This document shows positions 7,907 to 16,109 of a stretch of 64,000 nucleotides of DNA, one piece after another. The position numbers were made by a program, and so were the translations under genes. The stretch is from Bacillus sp. AFS029637 (GTDB lineage Bacteria; Bacillota; Bacilli; Bacillales; Bacillaceae_G). Each line of letters starts with the position of its first letter. The stretch's first letter is position 1. The notes beneath the pieces are model-generated. The model had not been told where the DNA came from. It searched no databases and saw only the letters and a program-made list of their open reading frames with translations. The stretch is from NCBI RefSeq assembly GCF_002584985.1, contig NZ_NUPZ01000054.1, forward strand, positions 54,970 through 118,969, in the 5' to 3' direction.

Positions 7907-8818
7907 TTATCTCATTTTATGTACTTCAGCAACTAACTTTCCACCCTGAATGCCCATATAAAGCTTTACAGGTGCGTCATTCGTATTTTCGAATACTAAG
8001 TCTAAATATGGATATGCAATTGTCGCATCTCTTCCTTGTGGAACATAACCTACTGTTTTAGAATGTGTCGTTCTCTCTACCATTTTCAAACCAGCTTGAT
8101 CTGCTGCATTGTATAGTGTTGAAGATGTTTGACAAACACCACCGCCATATCCATCTACTAATTTACCATCTACTATTTCTTTTCCTAATTGATATCCTTT
8201 GTCTGGTGTTGTATCACCAATTAATGCATTAAAAGAGAAACGGTCTCCTTTTGCTAATACAACTCCGTTTATGCTGGCTGCAGACAAACGAATATTTTCA
8301 ATTCGGCCACCTGTTGAGCCGCCTAAATTCGTTTCATATCTACCAATTACCGTACCACTTCCTTGTGCATCACTTAATGTTGCAGTAGGCTTTTTCTCTA
8401 CAATAGGTAACTGATATGAAGCATCCCACATACCAACGTTCAACAATTTGTCTACTAATTCTTTTTCCATTAATTCATACGAAGGTTTTCCTTCTTGCCA
8501 ACTTCCATCAGGAGCTATACGTGAAGGGACCATCTTTTTGTCAACGCTTTTCCCAACTTCGCTTGCAACCTTCGTTACCGACTTTTTAAATTTCGCTTCA
8601 TCTTCAAAATAACCTAAACTCGATAAATCTAGCTTTTTCACTTCAGTACCAGTACGACCATCAACTAAACTAATAGTATCCTGCACTTCTGCCTTAGCTT
8701 CTACAGTGTGTCCGCCAATATCACTTACTAGTGCAACATCACTTACTTTCGTACCACAACCACTTACTACAGCTACACATAACACCCCAACTAATATACC
8801 CTTTATTTTACGGAACAA
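7907..8818 (-). CDS. VanW family lipoprotein
   Basis: This 303-residue protein opens with a lipoprotein signal peptide (KIKGILVGVLCVAVVSGC, lipobox VVSGC with Cys21), so it should be anchored to the outer face of the membrane. The C-terminal half is a VanW domain: FSFNALIGDTTPDKGYQ, GKLVDGYGGGVCQTSSTLYN and HSKTVGYVPQGRDATIAYP. VanW domains occur in vancomycin-resistance clusters and in many cell-wall proteins of Gram-positives, but their biochemical role is unknown. No van genes are nearby, so this is not evidence of glycopeptide resistance. It is a single gene. Confidence 0.85.
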   Translation of the reverse strand: MFRKIKGILVGVLCVAVVSGCGTKVSDVALVSDIGGHTVEAKAEVQDTISLVDGRTGTEVKKLDLSSLGYFEDEAKFKKSVTKVASEVGKSVDKKMVPSRIAPDGSWQEGKPSYELMEKELVDKLLNVGMWDASYQLPIVEKKPTATLSDAQGSGTVIGRYETNLGGSTGGRIENIRLSAASINGVVLAKGDRFSFNALIGDTTPDKGYQLGKEIVDGKLVDGYGGGVCQTSSTLYNAADQAGLKMVERTTHSKTVGYVPQGRDATIAYPYLDLVFENTNDAPVKLYMGIQGGKLVAEVHKMR

Positions 8819-9261
8819 TATACTCTCCCCTTTTTTCTAACATCATTCTTATGTATTGTTTCATTTGTATGTATGTTTTGTTACAATCATTTTACAATAT
8901 ATTTATAAATTGTTACAAGTTATTTTTCACTTTATTTAAGTTACTCTTTTCTTTTATAAATGTCCATACATATTTATATAAATTTTTGAGTTTAATAACA
9001 TTGTAACTTTTATGTAAACTATCTCCATCCAGTATATACCATTAATTAAGTGAAATACAAATTAAAAACACTATTGTTTTACCTCTGTATTCAACTACAT
9101 AAGTCTGTAACTATTATACTACTTCAACATTTTTAGCCATTCCCCATAAGTACATACCCCTTACCTTTCTGTATATATGGGTATTTGCCGTGCCGCCGCT
9201 CCGCTTTTGCACATACATTATGGTGAATTCAACCTACTTTAAAGAAATGGAGGATGTTTTT
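8819..9261. other. AT-rich divergent intergenic region
   Basis: No gene is seen in these 440 bases. A CATACATTA element near 9212 resembles the -10 of sporulation sigma factors E or K ahead of the coiled-coil gene at 9262, but no convincing -35 accompanies it. Confidence 0.4.
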
Positions 9262-9591
9262 ATGTATCCCTACAATCCATACGATCCATATAATCAATAT
9301 GCGTACCAACAACCACAATATGACTTACAAGCACAATATCAACCTTATATAGATCAATCAGAGCAAGCTAATCCATATGAACAAAATCGACAATTTCAAA
9401 TTCCAATCTCTTTTCCTGGCACTGGAAACCGTCAACTAGAACGACGAGTAAATGAACTTGAACAAAGAGTACGTCAACTAGAAAACACAGTTGAACGTCA
9501 TACCCGTAGATTAAACCGCCTAAATCAGCGTTTACGTACAGTAGAAAACAGATTGAACATTCCATTTTCAGCACTAGAAGACGGCTTTTAA
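9262..9591 (+). CDS. Tyr/Gln-rich protein with C-terminal coiled coil
   Basis: This protein of about 109 residues has a low-complexity N-terminus with repeated YNPYDPY/QYAY/QPQY motifs (residues 1-45). The C-terminal half is rich in heptads, with REL-type leucines and many Arg and Glu residues (RVNELEQRVRQLENTVERH and on), and predicts a coiled coil. An upstream start at 9190 is possible, but ATG 9262 has a GGAGG site at ideal distance. The composition resembles spore-surface or spore-coat morphogenetic proteins, which is a guess. I do not recognise the family. Confidence 0.7.
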   Translation: MYPYNPYDPYNQYAYQQPQYDLQAQYQPYIDQSEQANPYEQNRQFQIPISFPGTGNRQLERRVNELEQRVRQLENTVERHTRRLNRLNQRLRTVENRLNIPFSALEDGF

Positions 9592-9607
9592 ATTCAAAAA
9601 TAAAAAA

Positions 9608-9644
9608 TTTATATAAGGAAGGGACTCCCCCTTCCTTATATAAA
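9608..9644 (+). terminator. Strong hairpin terminator
   Basis: A perfect 16-bp stem (TTTATATAAGGAAGGG and its complement) with a 5-nt loop lies just after the coiled-coil gene. Confidence 0.8.
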
Positions 9645-9708
9645 TTGACTAAAGTTTTTTCCATCTCTATACTGATAAGAGTTAACGAAATGAAACAAGG
9701 TGATAAAT

Positions 9709-10785
9709 ATGGATTTCGAAATAAATTTTCTTTCCTTTTATGTAGTACAAGTAGAAGGAAAAGGTGAAGCAGTTGATAAACGCTATAAACATTTTCAAAC
9801 TTTAGATGCTGAAGAATATGAAGATAGCTCTTTAAAAGAATTTTTGAATGGTGAATTATTAAAAATATCAAAGCGAAAAGTAGAACGTCACGCGAAAACA
9901 GAACAAGCCCCAACAAAGATCGGTCGCTTTATTGTAGAAGAAGGGCACGAACTCGATTCAAACCCTCATTACAACCTTTTTAACCGTATTCGCTTTGCAG
10001 AAACAAAAGAAAACTTCAAAGATATGAGCGAACCTCTCGTTTATACATATCTTGACACAAGCGCTGTACGTGGTGGTGTATTTTTAATTGCTCAAGCAAA
10101 ATTACGCAAATACTTTGATGACCCATTCGTATTCGTCATGAAATGTGACTTCGAACCGAAAGTCGCTTCTATTTCAGACGAATCAACACTTATTCGTAAC
10201 GTTGAAATGGCCATCACAACAAAAAATATGAAATCTATCCAATATCCATACATGCCTGAAGAAGGTATGGTTGAAGTAGGCGAACTAAAAATACACCAAG
10301 CATCACACGCCCGCTACTTTGAAGACTTCTTAAAATTCGTCGAGTACGAACGCTCTATGCCTGAAATTATGAAAACACAAGTAATGGACATGGTATATGA
10401 CCAAATTGAAGATGTATTTGAAGAGGGTACGGAAGAACGTGAACAATTCGACCAAGCGATGGAAGTATGGGCTGCTAGTCCGAAACGCGAAATTATGGAA
10501 CAGTTTTCAACCGAAGAAGTAATGGAAGCTACCGCTCAAATCGTCGAGCACGCTCCTGAAGTGGAATTAAAGTTAAAAGCAGACCATATCTCTGTGAAGG
10601 CTCTGCTTGCTGATTTTGGAGATCAAATACATATCGCGAAAGTAAATGACCGCTATGTACTTATGATTGAAGCTGATACGCTTACATTCGAGAAAGGGTT
10701 CTCTCCTATCGAGTTTCTGAAGCCGGATGAATTGCAAGATGTGATTGAGCGGATTGAGAATAAGGCTACAAACCCTTACGCATAA
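9709..10785 (+). CDS. DUF3900 domain protein
   Basis: This protein of about 358 residues begins MDFEINFLSFYVVQVEGKGE, the opening I associate with DUF3900, a family of unknown function largely confined to Bacillus relatives. There is no signal peptide or membrane segment, so it should be cytoplasmic. The C-terminal half is acidic and helical (IEDVFEEGTEEREQFDQAME). A GTG nine bases upstream is in frame, but ATG 9709 has AAGGTG at the better spacing. Its last 180 codons are partly duplicated and decayed at 12500-13020, so it serves as the intact parent of that pseudogene. Confidence 0.75.
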   Translation: MDFEINFLSFYVVQVEGKGEAVDKRYKHFQTLDAEEYEDSSLKEFLNGELLKISKRKVERHAKTEQAPTKIGRFIVEEGHELDSNPHYNLFNRIRFAETKENFKDMSEPLVYTYLDTSAVRGGVFLIAQAKLRKYFDDPFVFVMKCDFEPKVASISDESTLIRNVEMAITTKNMKSIQYPYMPEEGMVEVGELKIHQASHARYFEDFLKFVEYERSMPEIMKTQVMDMVYDQIEDVFEEGTEEREQFDQAMEVWAASPKREIMEQFSTEEVMEATAQIVEHAPEVELKLKADHISVKALLADFGDQIHIAKVNDRYVLMIEADTLTFEKGFSPIEFLKPDELQDVIERIENKATNPYA

Positions 10786-10926
10786 AGGTTTTATCGATAT
10801 GAGAGTGATCTATTGGTGACTTTAGAAGTCACTAATAGTGACCGCTATGACGACCTATAAAAATATGAATAGACGTATAAAAATACCATCATTAAACGAA
10901 TATGAACGAAATCCTTTAGTTAACAT

Positions 10927-10955
10927 GAGCGCTTATTATTAGGCGCTCTTTTTAT
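10927..10955 (+). terminator. Terminator downstream of DUF3900
   Basis: A GAGCGC/GCGCTC stem with a 10-nt loop is followed by TTTTTATTT. A second stem-loop near 10813-10839 (GGTGACT / AGTCACT) lies between it and the gene. Confidence 0.65.
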
Positions 10956-11380
10956 TTCTGTCACTAACGGTTACTTTTTCTAGATTCCCTTAAAATATAC
11001 GGATATTGAAGCGCTATAATTCCTGTTATTTTATATCCCTATCCCTGACCAACCACTTCCTTAATAAAATCCCCTCCAAGTAAAAGTGTAACATCCATGT
11101 TTATTCATGCTCTTTTTACACTGTCTACCTTAAGGGGATAATATCATATTCATATTTTAAATGTCGGAGTCCTTTTTTTGATAGTACGATTTAATACTTT
11201 CAAAAATCCAAAGAATTTGCAGTGCCCTCCTTTTCATGCGGGGCTGTGACTGTAAAGTCATAATTGTTTCCTTTAAAATACCCCATGTATCATTCTCCTC
11301 ACCTCATTTTTCTACAGTTTAGTTTCATTCGAAAAAACTTTACAACAAAACCCTCGATGATATTCACCTTAAAACGTTCA
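10956..11380. other. Intergenic region with little coding evidence
   Basis: Apart from one possible 34-codon frame (11157-11261, minus strand), no gene is seen. The region sits at the left side of the integrase/duplication scar and may itself be foreign debris. Confidence 0.4.
11157..11261 (-). CDS. Possible 34-residue basic small protein
   Basis: An ATG after AAAGGAAACAATT opens a 34-codon frame: MTLQSQPRMKRRALQILW, then FESIKSYYQKKDSDI. It is basic at the N-terminus, amphipathic in the middle and acidic at the end. I do not recognise it. It may be a chance frame or a fragment of a lost gene, since an overlapping frame also runs 28 codons here. Confidence 0.2.
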   Translation of the reverse strand: MTLQSQPRMKRRALQILWIFESIKSYYQKKDSDI

Positions 11381-12073
11381 TTATTTTCTTCCCTGTAACT
11401 GGACCAACACCCATCTCTTTTCTCCAACTGCTTGTCGATGTATTTCTTCATAGTGAAATATTTTATGTAAATCTTCCAAAAACGGATAGTGATCAAAATC
11501 ATCTATTAATAGTAGTGCATCTGATTTTAAAAAGTTACAAAAAAGAGGATAAGCGAGGGAACGCCCATTTCCATGTGGACCATCTAAAATCATGATGTCA
11601 AAGGATTGTTGTTCCAAAGCTAGCTGATCTACCTCAGCGTAAAAAGCGTTGTGAATACCGAAAAAGTTGTATTGGTTTTGAGGAACTGATTTTCCATAAG
11701 ATTCCCAATCCAGATGAGCTGATTGAGGATGTGAGAAGATTTTTTCCCATTCCTCATCAGTAATTTGCTTTAGTGTTTGTGAATACACCGTAATGTTTTC
11801 TAGATCTTCTACACGTGTTGATAATTGTGTTGCCCAATCTTTGTCATGTTCTAATGTTGTAACCTTGATCTTTAATAATCCTGAAGAGGAAAGATACTTC
11901 CAGAATAAAGTAGATTGGCCACCACCAAGTTCCAGAATATGATAAACTTTTTCTTGATCTTCCAATCTCAAGCATAGATGAATGAGTGAATTTCTGCTTA
12001 ACGCCATTCCTTCATATCCCCAGCCGTTTTGTTCAGATTCCGTTAGAATTTCTTCTATATTTTTCCTTAGCAT
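11381..12073 (-). CDS. Class I methyltransferase-like protein of unknown target
   Basis: This protein of about 230 residues has the SAM-binding motif I as YHILELGGGQSTLFWKYL, motif II as KVTTLEHDKDWATQL and a metal- or catalysis-type motif SFDIMILDGPHGNGRSLAYP, followed by SDALLLIDDFDH. This order fits class I O-methyltransferases, especially those near sugar or polyketide modification genes. The start at 12073 has a TTGGAGGAA site; a 15-codon extension lacks one. It lies isolated within the integrase/DUF3900 scar, in the opposite orientation, so it was probably brought in as cargo. The substrate is unknown. Confidence 0.65.
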   Translation of the reverse strand: MLRKNIEEILTESEQNGWGYEGMALSRNSLIHLCLRLEDQEKVYHILELGGGQSTLFWKYLSSSGLLKIKVTTLEHDKDWATQLSTRVEDLENITVYSQTLKQITDEEWEKIFSHPQSAHLDWESYGKSVPQNQYNFFGIHNAFYAEVDQLALEQQSFDIMILDGPHGNGRSLAYPLFCNFLKSDALLLIDDFDHYPFLEDLHKIFHYEEIHRQAVGEKRWVLVQLQGRK

Positions 12074-12180
12074 CGTAGTTCCTCCAATTTTAGATTCTAT
12101 AATGAAAAAAGTATTCAAAATAAATATTATGAATTTTGTTTACAGAAAATAACTTTTTTGATTTGGAACATAAAATCAAA

Positions 12181-12487
12181 AGTCATGAGTCCACGAAAGA
12201 AATACAATAAGAAGCGGAGGATGCTCTTATTAAGCTAAGAGCAGAATTCTTAGATAACGAAATCGTAAACCTTTCACAGATGACTTACAGCGCGTACATG
12301 GACGAATGGGTTAAAGAGCGGAAGATTCATTTACAGAAATCAACGTTCGAATGAGAAAAAGTATTACCAACGAAACTATAACGATCATGACTTAGTAGTA
12401 TGTGTACGTAAAGAGTTTTATCATCTAACGGAAAAACTTGGACTACCAAAGATACGCTGTATATTAAATCATTTATATAAGCCCACT
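12181..12487 (+). pseudogene. Decayed tyrosine-recombinase (phage-type integrase)
   Basis: Two in-frame pieces remain. The first (12181-12354) reads EAEDALIKLRAEFLDNEIV, then TYSAYMDEWVKERKIHLQKS, the arm-binding and SAM-like core-binding start of Int-family integrases, with two stops. The second (12380-12487) reads NDHDLVVC and LTEKLGLPKIR, matching the region just before the catalytic HxLRHT box. The middle and the entire catalytic C-terminus are missing. The gene is therefore dead. Its presence marks a former prophage or integrative element at this site. Confidence 0.7.
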
Positions 12488-12499
12488 ATATCAATTACG

Positions 12500-13020
12500 A
12501 ATCTATTCAATATCCATACATGCCTGAAGAAGGTATCATGAAAATAGGCGAACTAAAAATACACCAAGCATCACATGCCCGCTACTTTGAAGACTTCTTA
12601 AAATTCGTTGAGTACGAACGCTCTATGCCTGAAATTATGAAAACGCAAGTAATGTACATGGTATATGACCAAATTGAAGATGTATTTGAAGAAGGTACGG
12701 AAGAACGCGAAATTATGGAACAGTTTTCAACCGAAGAAGTAACGGAAGCGACTGCTCAAATCGTCGAGCACGCTCCTGAAGTGGAATTAAAGCTAAAAGC
12801 AGATCATATCTCTGTGAAGGCTCTGCTTGCTGATTTCGGGGATCAAATATATATTGCAAAGGTAAACAATCGATATGTACTTATAATCAAAGTAGATACG
12901 CTAACATTTGAGAAAGGATTCTCTCCTATTTAATTCTTAAAGCCAGATGAATTGCAAGATGTGATTGAACAGACTGAGAATAAGCAGCAATTTTCGTATG
13001 ATCCGAATGGGATTGAATAG
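12500..13020 (+). pseudogene. Truncated, decayed duplicate of the DUF3900 gene
   Basis: From SIQYPYMPEEGI onward this copies the C-terminal 180 codons of the gene at 9709-10785 at high identity. Three defects are visible. The N-terminal half is missing. An in-frame 48-bp deletion removes the 16 residues EQFDQAMEVWAASPKR between short GAACG-type repeats. A GAG-to-TAA change stops the frame after FSPI, though FLKPDELQDVIEQ continues beyond it. The last residues (KQQFSYDPNGIE) differ from the parent, so this copy came from a diverged allele rather than a recent local duplication. Confidence 0.85.
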
Positions 13021-13054
13021 AACCACGAATTAACTCCATTAAAAAGTAAATACT

Positions 13055-13091
13055 AAAAACTCCTATATCTATACATGGAATAGGAGTTTTT
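13055..13091. terminator. Bidirectional terminator
   Basis: The stem AAAAACTCCTAT pairs with ATAGGAGTTTTT between the DUF3900 pseudogene and the convergent exonuclease gene. Confidence 0.8.
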
Positions 13092-13153
13092 ACGTTGCTC
13101 AATAATAAATTCTCCTCACAAAAAGAGGACTAACCTTAGCTACCTTAACACAT

Positions 13154-14008
13154 TTACGTTATCTTTCCCTCTTCCTTCACCCTCTCCATCTCAGCCAAAT
13201 ACCTAATCTGTCTTTCCGCTTTTCTCACTGCCGTACGAAAATGTTTCTTCAGAAGTTCCACTGTATTTTCACTTATATAATATCTTTCCGTTATACTTTC
13301 CCACGTGTCACTACTTTCAAATGTGCTCCATACGAAAGGTCGTTCTGTATTTTTTCTCATTTCTTTAAATACCCATTTTCGCATCTTTTTTTTCGCTTTT
13401 TCTGTTAGTTTCCCGTCCTTTGCAAGTTCAAGCTCACCATGTCTTTTGTATCGCTTATAAATATCCCTCTCGCTATACACTTTAAGAAGTATATTTGCTG
13501 TATTCTCAGCATCTGCTAAAGCTCTGTGCTGTTTCCCTTCCCATGTTAAACCGAGCTGTTCTACTGCAAATTGTAAACTTGGTGTATGCTCAAATAATTC
13601 TTCATACGCTTGGAAAACAAATTTCTGCAAATCCATTCTACTTTCTTTTTCCATACATGGGCATGCTACATCATGTAACGTACAATCATGAGATAGAAAA
13701 CGATAATCTTCTTTTCCCCATGAAACAAATATAGAATCTTCTCCGATGAACTGAATAAATTTCTCTATAATTTGAGGGAATTTTTCTACACCAATTAAAT
13801 CTTTCTTTGTAATTCCAGTTAATTTTGTTGTATGGCGAGTTAATCGTGCACTTGGTTTCACTAACTCCGAAAATTCTTCAATTATCTTCATTGTACCTAT
13901 TTCTATTTTTACAGCTCCGATATCAACTACCTCTGACGGATCTTCTGATTTATACGGTCTGAAATTCCTCTCAATATCGAACACAATGAAATGTGTAGCA
14001 TTTTTCAA
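13154..14008 (-). CDS. DEDDh-type 3'-5' exonuclease
   Basis: This 284-residue protein carries an RNase T/DnaQ exonuclease domain (about residues 5-180). ExoI is FIVFDIERNFRP with Asp and Glu two apart, ExoII surrounds FVSWGKEDYRFL, and ExoIII is HRALADAENTANIL, the DEDDh signature. It resembles the KapD/ERI-1-like group in Bacillus. The C-terminal 100 residues are basic and helical (KKKMRKWVFKEMRKN) and might bind nucleic acid. The likely role is trimming of RNA or DNA 3' ends; the target is unknown. It is a single gene. Confidence 0.8.
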   Translation of the reverse strand: MKNATHFIVFDIERNFRPYKSEDPSEVVDIGAVKIEIGTMKIIEEFSELVKPSARLTRHTTKLTGITKKDLIGVEKFPQIIEKFIQFIGEDSIFVSWGKEDYRFLSHDCTLHDVACPCMEKESRMDLQKFVFQAYEELFEHTPSLQFAVEQLGLTWEGKQHRALADAENTANILLKVYSERDIYKRYKRHGELELAKDGKLTEKAKKKMRKWVFKEMRKNTERPFVWSTFESSDTWESITERYYISENTVELLKKHFRTAVRKAERQIRYLAEMERVKEEGKIT

Positions 14009-14160
14009 TTTATTTACCTCTTTCTATATTCCTTTTCACACCAATACTCTATTTTCAGTATTTATTTATTCATGTACTTTATGCAAAAATAACCCGAATA
14101 AAAGAACGAAAATTCAGTCTTATTATTATATGTAGGTAGGAGGACACCAATAAAAATGCA

Positions 14161-14189
14161 AAAAAAAGAAGGGCGAGCCCTTCTTTTTT
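14161..14189 (-). terminator. Terminator after cspD
   Basis: The stem AAGAAGGGC/GCCCTTCTT is followed by T-run on the minus strand, directly after the cspD stop. Confidence 0.9.
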
Positions 14190-14195
14190 CAAAAA

Positions 14196-14396
14196 TTACT
14201 TCTTGTTAACGTTAGTAGCTTGAGGTCCACGGTTACCTTGTTCTACTTCGAAAGTAACTTCTTGACCTTCTTCTAAAGTTTTGAAGCCTTCGCCTTGGAT
14301 AGCTGAGAAATGAACGAATACGTCTTCTCCGCCTTCAACTTCGATGAAACCGAAACCTTTTTCTGAGTTAAACCATTTTACTTTACCGTTTTGCAT
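14196..14396 (-). CDS. cspD: Cold shock protein
   Basis: This 66-residue protein is a single cold-shock domain: [19 protein letters not shown] contains RNP1 (KGFGFIEV), and DVFVHFSAI contains RNP2. It begins [10 protein letters not shown] like Bacillus subtilis CspD, which is why I use that symbol; naming in the cereus group varies. The product binds single-stranded RNA and DNA and acts as an RNA chaperone. The gene stands alone, with AGGAGG upstream and a strong terminator. Confidence 0.93.
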   Translation of the reverse strand: MQNGKVKWFNSEKGFGFIEVEGGEDVFVHFSAIQGEGFKTLEEGQEVTFEVEQGNRGPQATNVNKK

Positions 14397-14477
14397 GAAA
14401 AAAATCCTCCTACAATGTACCTATATGTACATATTCATTTTCAACCACCTTACAATAATAAGCCAGACATTAAAAAA

Positions 14478-14527
14478 CTGCAACCTCTGAGGAGATTTAA
14501 CATTGCTATCCTCCTCGGAAGTTACAG
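14478..14527 (-). repeat. Long inverted repeat upstream of cspD
   Basis: Two 17-base arms (CTGCAACCTCTGAGGAG and CTCCTCGGAAGTTACAG) pair with three mismatches around a 16-nt loop. It lies about 80 nt upstream of the cspD start and could be a leader structure of that gene, or the end of an unannotated RNA from the other side. Confidence 0.5.
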
Positions 14528-14611
14528 CTCATTTAAATCTCTATATTATTAAAAGTAAAATGGTTTAAATATAATATATCATATCAATATAATAAAAGCA
14601 AACTTTTTTTG

Positions 14612-15511
14612 CTATACAACTTTTTTCTTCCACTGCATCGCTTTTGATTCACCTGACCCAGCTACAACATAACCTTCTTTTTGATTAACGATGCGCCAAC
14701 CATGCCCTTTAACCGAGTCACATACTGTAACAATTCCTTCAGCAAGGTGCACACGACAAATCGTACTAATTCCCGCCTTATTTTGCGTTGAAGTCGTATA
14801 TAGTACATTTTGGTCTACACTTAAGTCTAAATAGCTACTCGCTTTCTGCTCGCTTTGACATGTGTGCCAATATGTTTTTTCGCTCTCAATACTTTCATCT
14901 ATTTTACAAAAAGAAATATTTCCACTTATTCCTTTACACGATCCACTCGCCGCTACTAAATAAGAATTATATATAGTCAACGCAGAGATCATCTGATTCT
15001 TCACTATTTTAATCCGTTTTAATTTACGTGTCTCTAAATCAAAAAGCCAAACCCCACCATATTTAGCATGTATTTTCGTACCGATAAATAAGTAATGTTT
15101 ATATAAAAATAACGAACGAATAGACGGTGCATCACTGCCATAATCAAGAAATGGATGAATGGTCTCCCATGTAGAACCAAAATTATTAGAATGATATAGT
15201 GTTTTATCTCCATGGGCAACCACTATTCCACTCTTATTACTACACACATTCCAGCTCGTTGCTTTCGTTGGGAAGCGCCGAACTTCCCATGCGTTTCCAC
15301 CATTCATACTACGAATAAAAACTCCTTCGTCTCCTACTCCGTAAACTACGTTACCTTCACTATGTAAATCTCGAATTCGTTTTTGAAACCCATTTAAAAT
15401 CTGTTTCCATTCTCCATCTTGTTCAATGAATAAGCCGTTATATGTAGTAGCTAACAACAGTTTTCCATCTCTTAACTTTGTAATAGCAGTTGCACTTAAC
15501 ATTGTCTCCAC
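14612..15511 (-). CDS. Beta-propeller-like (BNR/Ycf48-type) protein
   Basis: This protein of about 300 residues has repeated strands of the form GLFIEQDGEWKQI, GVFIRSMNGGNAWEVRRF and LYHSNNFGSTWETIH. These are Asp-box-like S/N-x-x-G-x-T/A-W motifs found in sialidase-like and photosystem-assembly (Ycf48) propellers. No signal peptide is visible, so it should be cytoplasmic. I chose the GTG at 15511 because GGGAG precedes it by 7 nt and it begins 16 nt after the flavodoxin stop; longer starts would overlap the flavodoxin gene. It is probably co-transcribed with that Fur-box gene. The function is unknown. Confidence 0.65.
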   Translation of the reverse strand: METMLSATAITKLRDGKLLLATTYNGLFIEQDGEWKQILNGFQKRIRDLHSEGNVVYGVGDEGVFIRSMNGGNAWEVRRFPTKATSWNVCSNKSGIVVAHGDKTLYHSNNFGSTWETIHPFLDYGSDAPSIRSLFLYKHYLFIGTKIHAKYGGVWLFDLETRKLKRIKIVKNQMISALTIYNSYLVAASGSCKGISGNISFCKIDESIESEKTYWHTCQSEQKASSYLDLSVDQNVLYTTSTQNKAGISTICRVHLAEGIVTVCDSVKGHGWRIVNQKEGYVVAGSGESKAMQWKKKVV

Positions 15512-15527
15512 GTTGACACTCCCATTC

Positions 15528-15971
15528 TTAGAACTTCTCAGCAAATGCAATTGCAAAATTACTGCATTTTTCGATATCCTCTTCATCTTCTGGAGCTAGT
15601 TCGATTTTCAATCCTTCTTGTACAAGCTCTGCACCACGTTCTACGAGACGTTCTTCAAAAATTGTCACCGCTTCACAAAACAGCTCATACGCCGTATCAC
15701 CTGATCCGAATACCGCTACTTTTTTCCCTGCTAAATCTATATTTTCTAAATCCTCATGAAAATCTTCCGCTTCAAATGGTAACTCACCATCGCCCCACGT
15801 ATAAGATCCTAAAATGATTCCATCATAAGCTAACAATTCTTCAGCATCCATGCCTTCCATTTCTTGCAATACTACTTCATGATCAAAGGCATCTAAACTT
15901 ACTTTAATTAAATCAGCAATACTCTCTGTATTTCCTGACATACTTGCATATGCTATTAAAATTTTCGCCAC
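15528..15971 (-). CDS. Short-chain flavodoxin
   Basis: This 147-residue protein has the FMN phosphate loop YASMSGNTESIA (residues 8-19), GSYTWGDGELPFEAEDF for the FMN-binding W-loop and VFGSGDTAYELFCEAV for the second loop. These are diagnostic of flavodoxins. It resembles the YkuN/YkuP pair of Bacillus subtilis, which replace ferredoxin under iron limitation. Tandem Fur-box sequences lie directly upstream, which fits induction by iron starvation. The start is GTG with GAGGGGGA ahead of it. Confidence 0.9.
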   Translation of the reverse strand: MAKILIAYASMSGNTESIADLIKVSLDAFDHEVVLQEMEGMDAEELLAYDGIILGSYTWGDGELPFEAEDFHEDLENIDLAGKKVAVFGSGDTAYELFCEAVTIFEERLVERGAELVQEGLKIELAPEDEEDIEKCSNFAIAFAEKF

Positions 15972-15990
15972 CTTGGCATCCCCCTCTAAC

Positions 15991-16042
15991 GATAAATGAT
16001 TCTCATTCTCATTATATTAATAATGAGAATCAATTTCAATTA
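15991..16042 (-). promoter_or_regulatory. Fur-box operator pair
   Basis: Two inverted copies of the Fur consensus appear: GATAAATGATTCTCATTCTC and AATGAGAATCAATTTCAAT. They lie about 20-70 nt before the flavodoxin start, the position expected for iron-responsive repression. Confidence 0.85.
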
Positions 16043-16069
16043 TATTTTTTATTTTATTTATTCCATACA

Positions 16070-16108
16070 AAAAAGCACAGATGTCTATACAATCATCTGT
16101 GCTTTTTT
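16070..16108 (-). terminator. Terminator after the acetate transporter gene
   Basis: The stem AAAAAAGCACAGATG pairs with CATCTGTGCTTTTTT, immediately beyond the transporter stop. Confidence 0.9.
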
Positions 16109-16109
16109 A

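Noticed and set aside
7907-8818. A vancomycin-resistance function for the VanW protein
   Set aside because: No vanA/B, vanH or vanX relatives are nearby, and VanW domains are widespread in susceptible Gram-positives.
11299-11502. A 67-codon minus-strand frame overlapping the methyltransferase-like gene
   Set aside because: It lies in another frame of a gene with clear SAM motifs and has no ribosome site.
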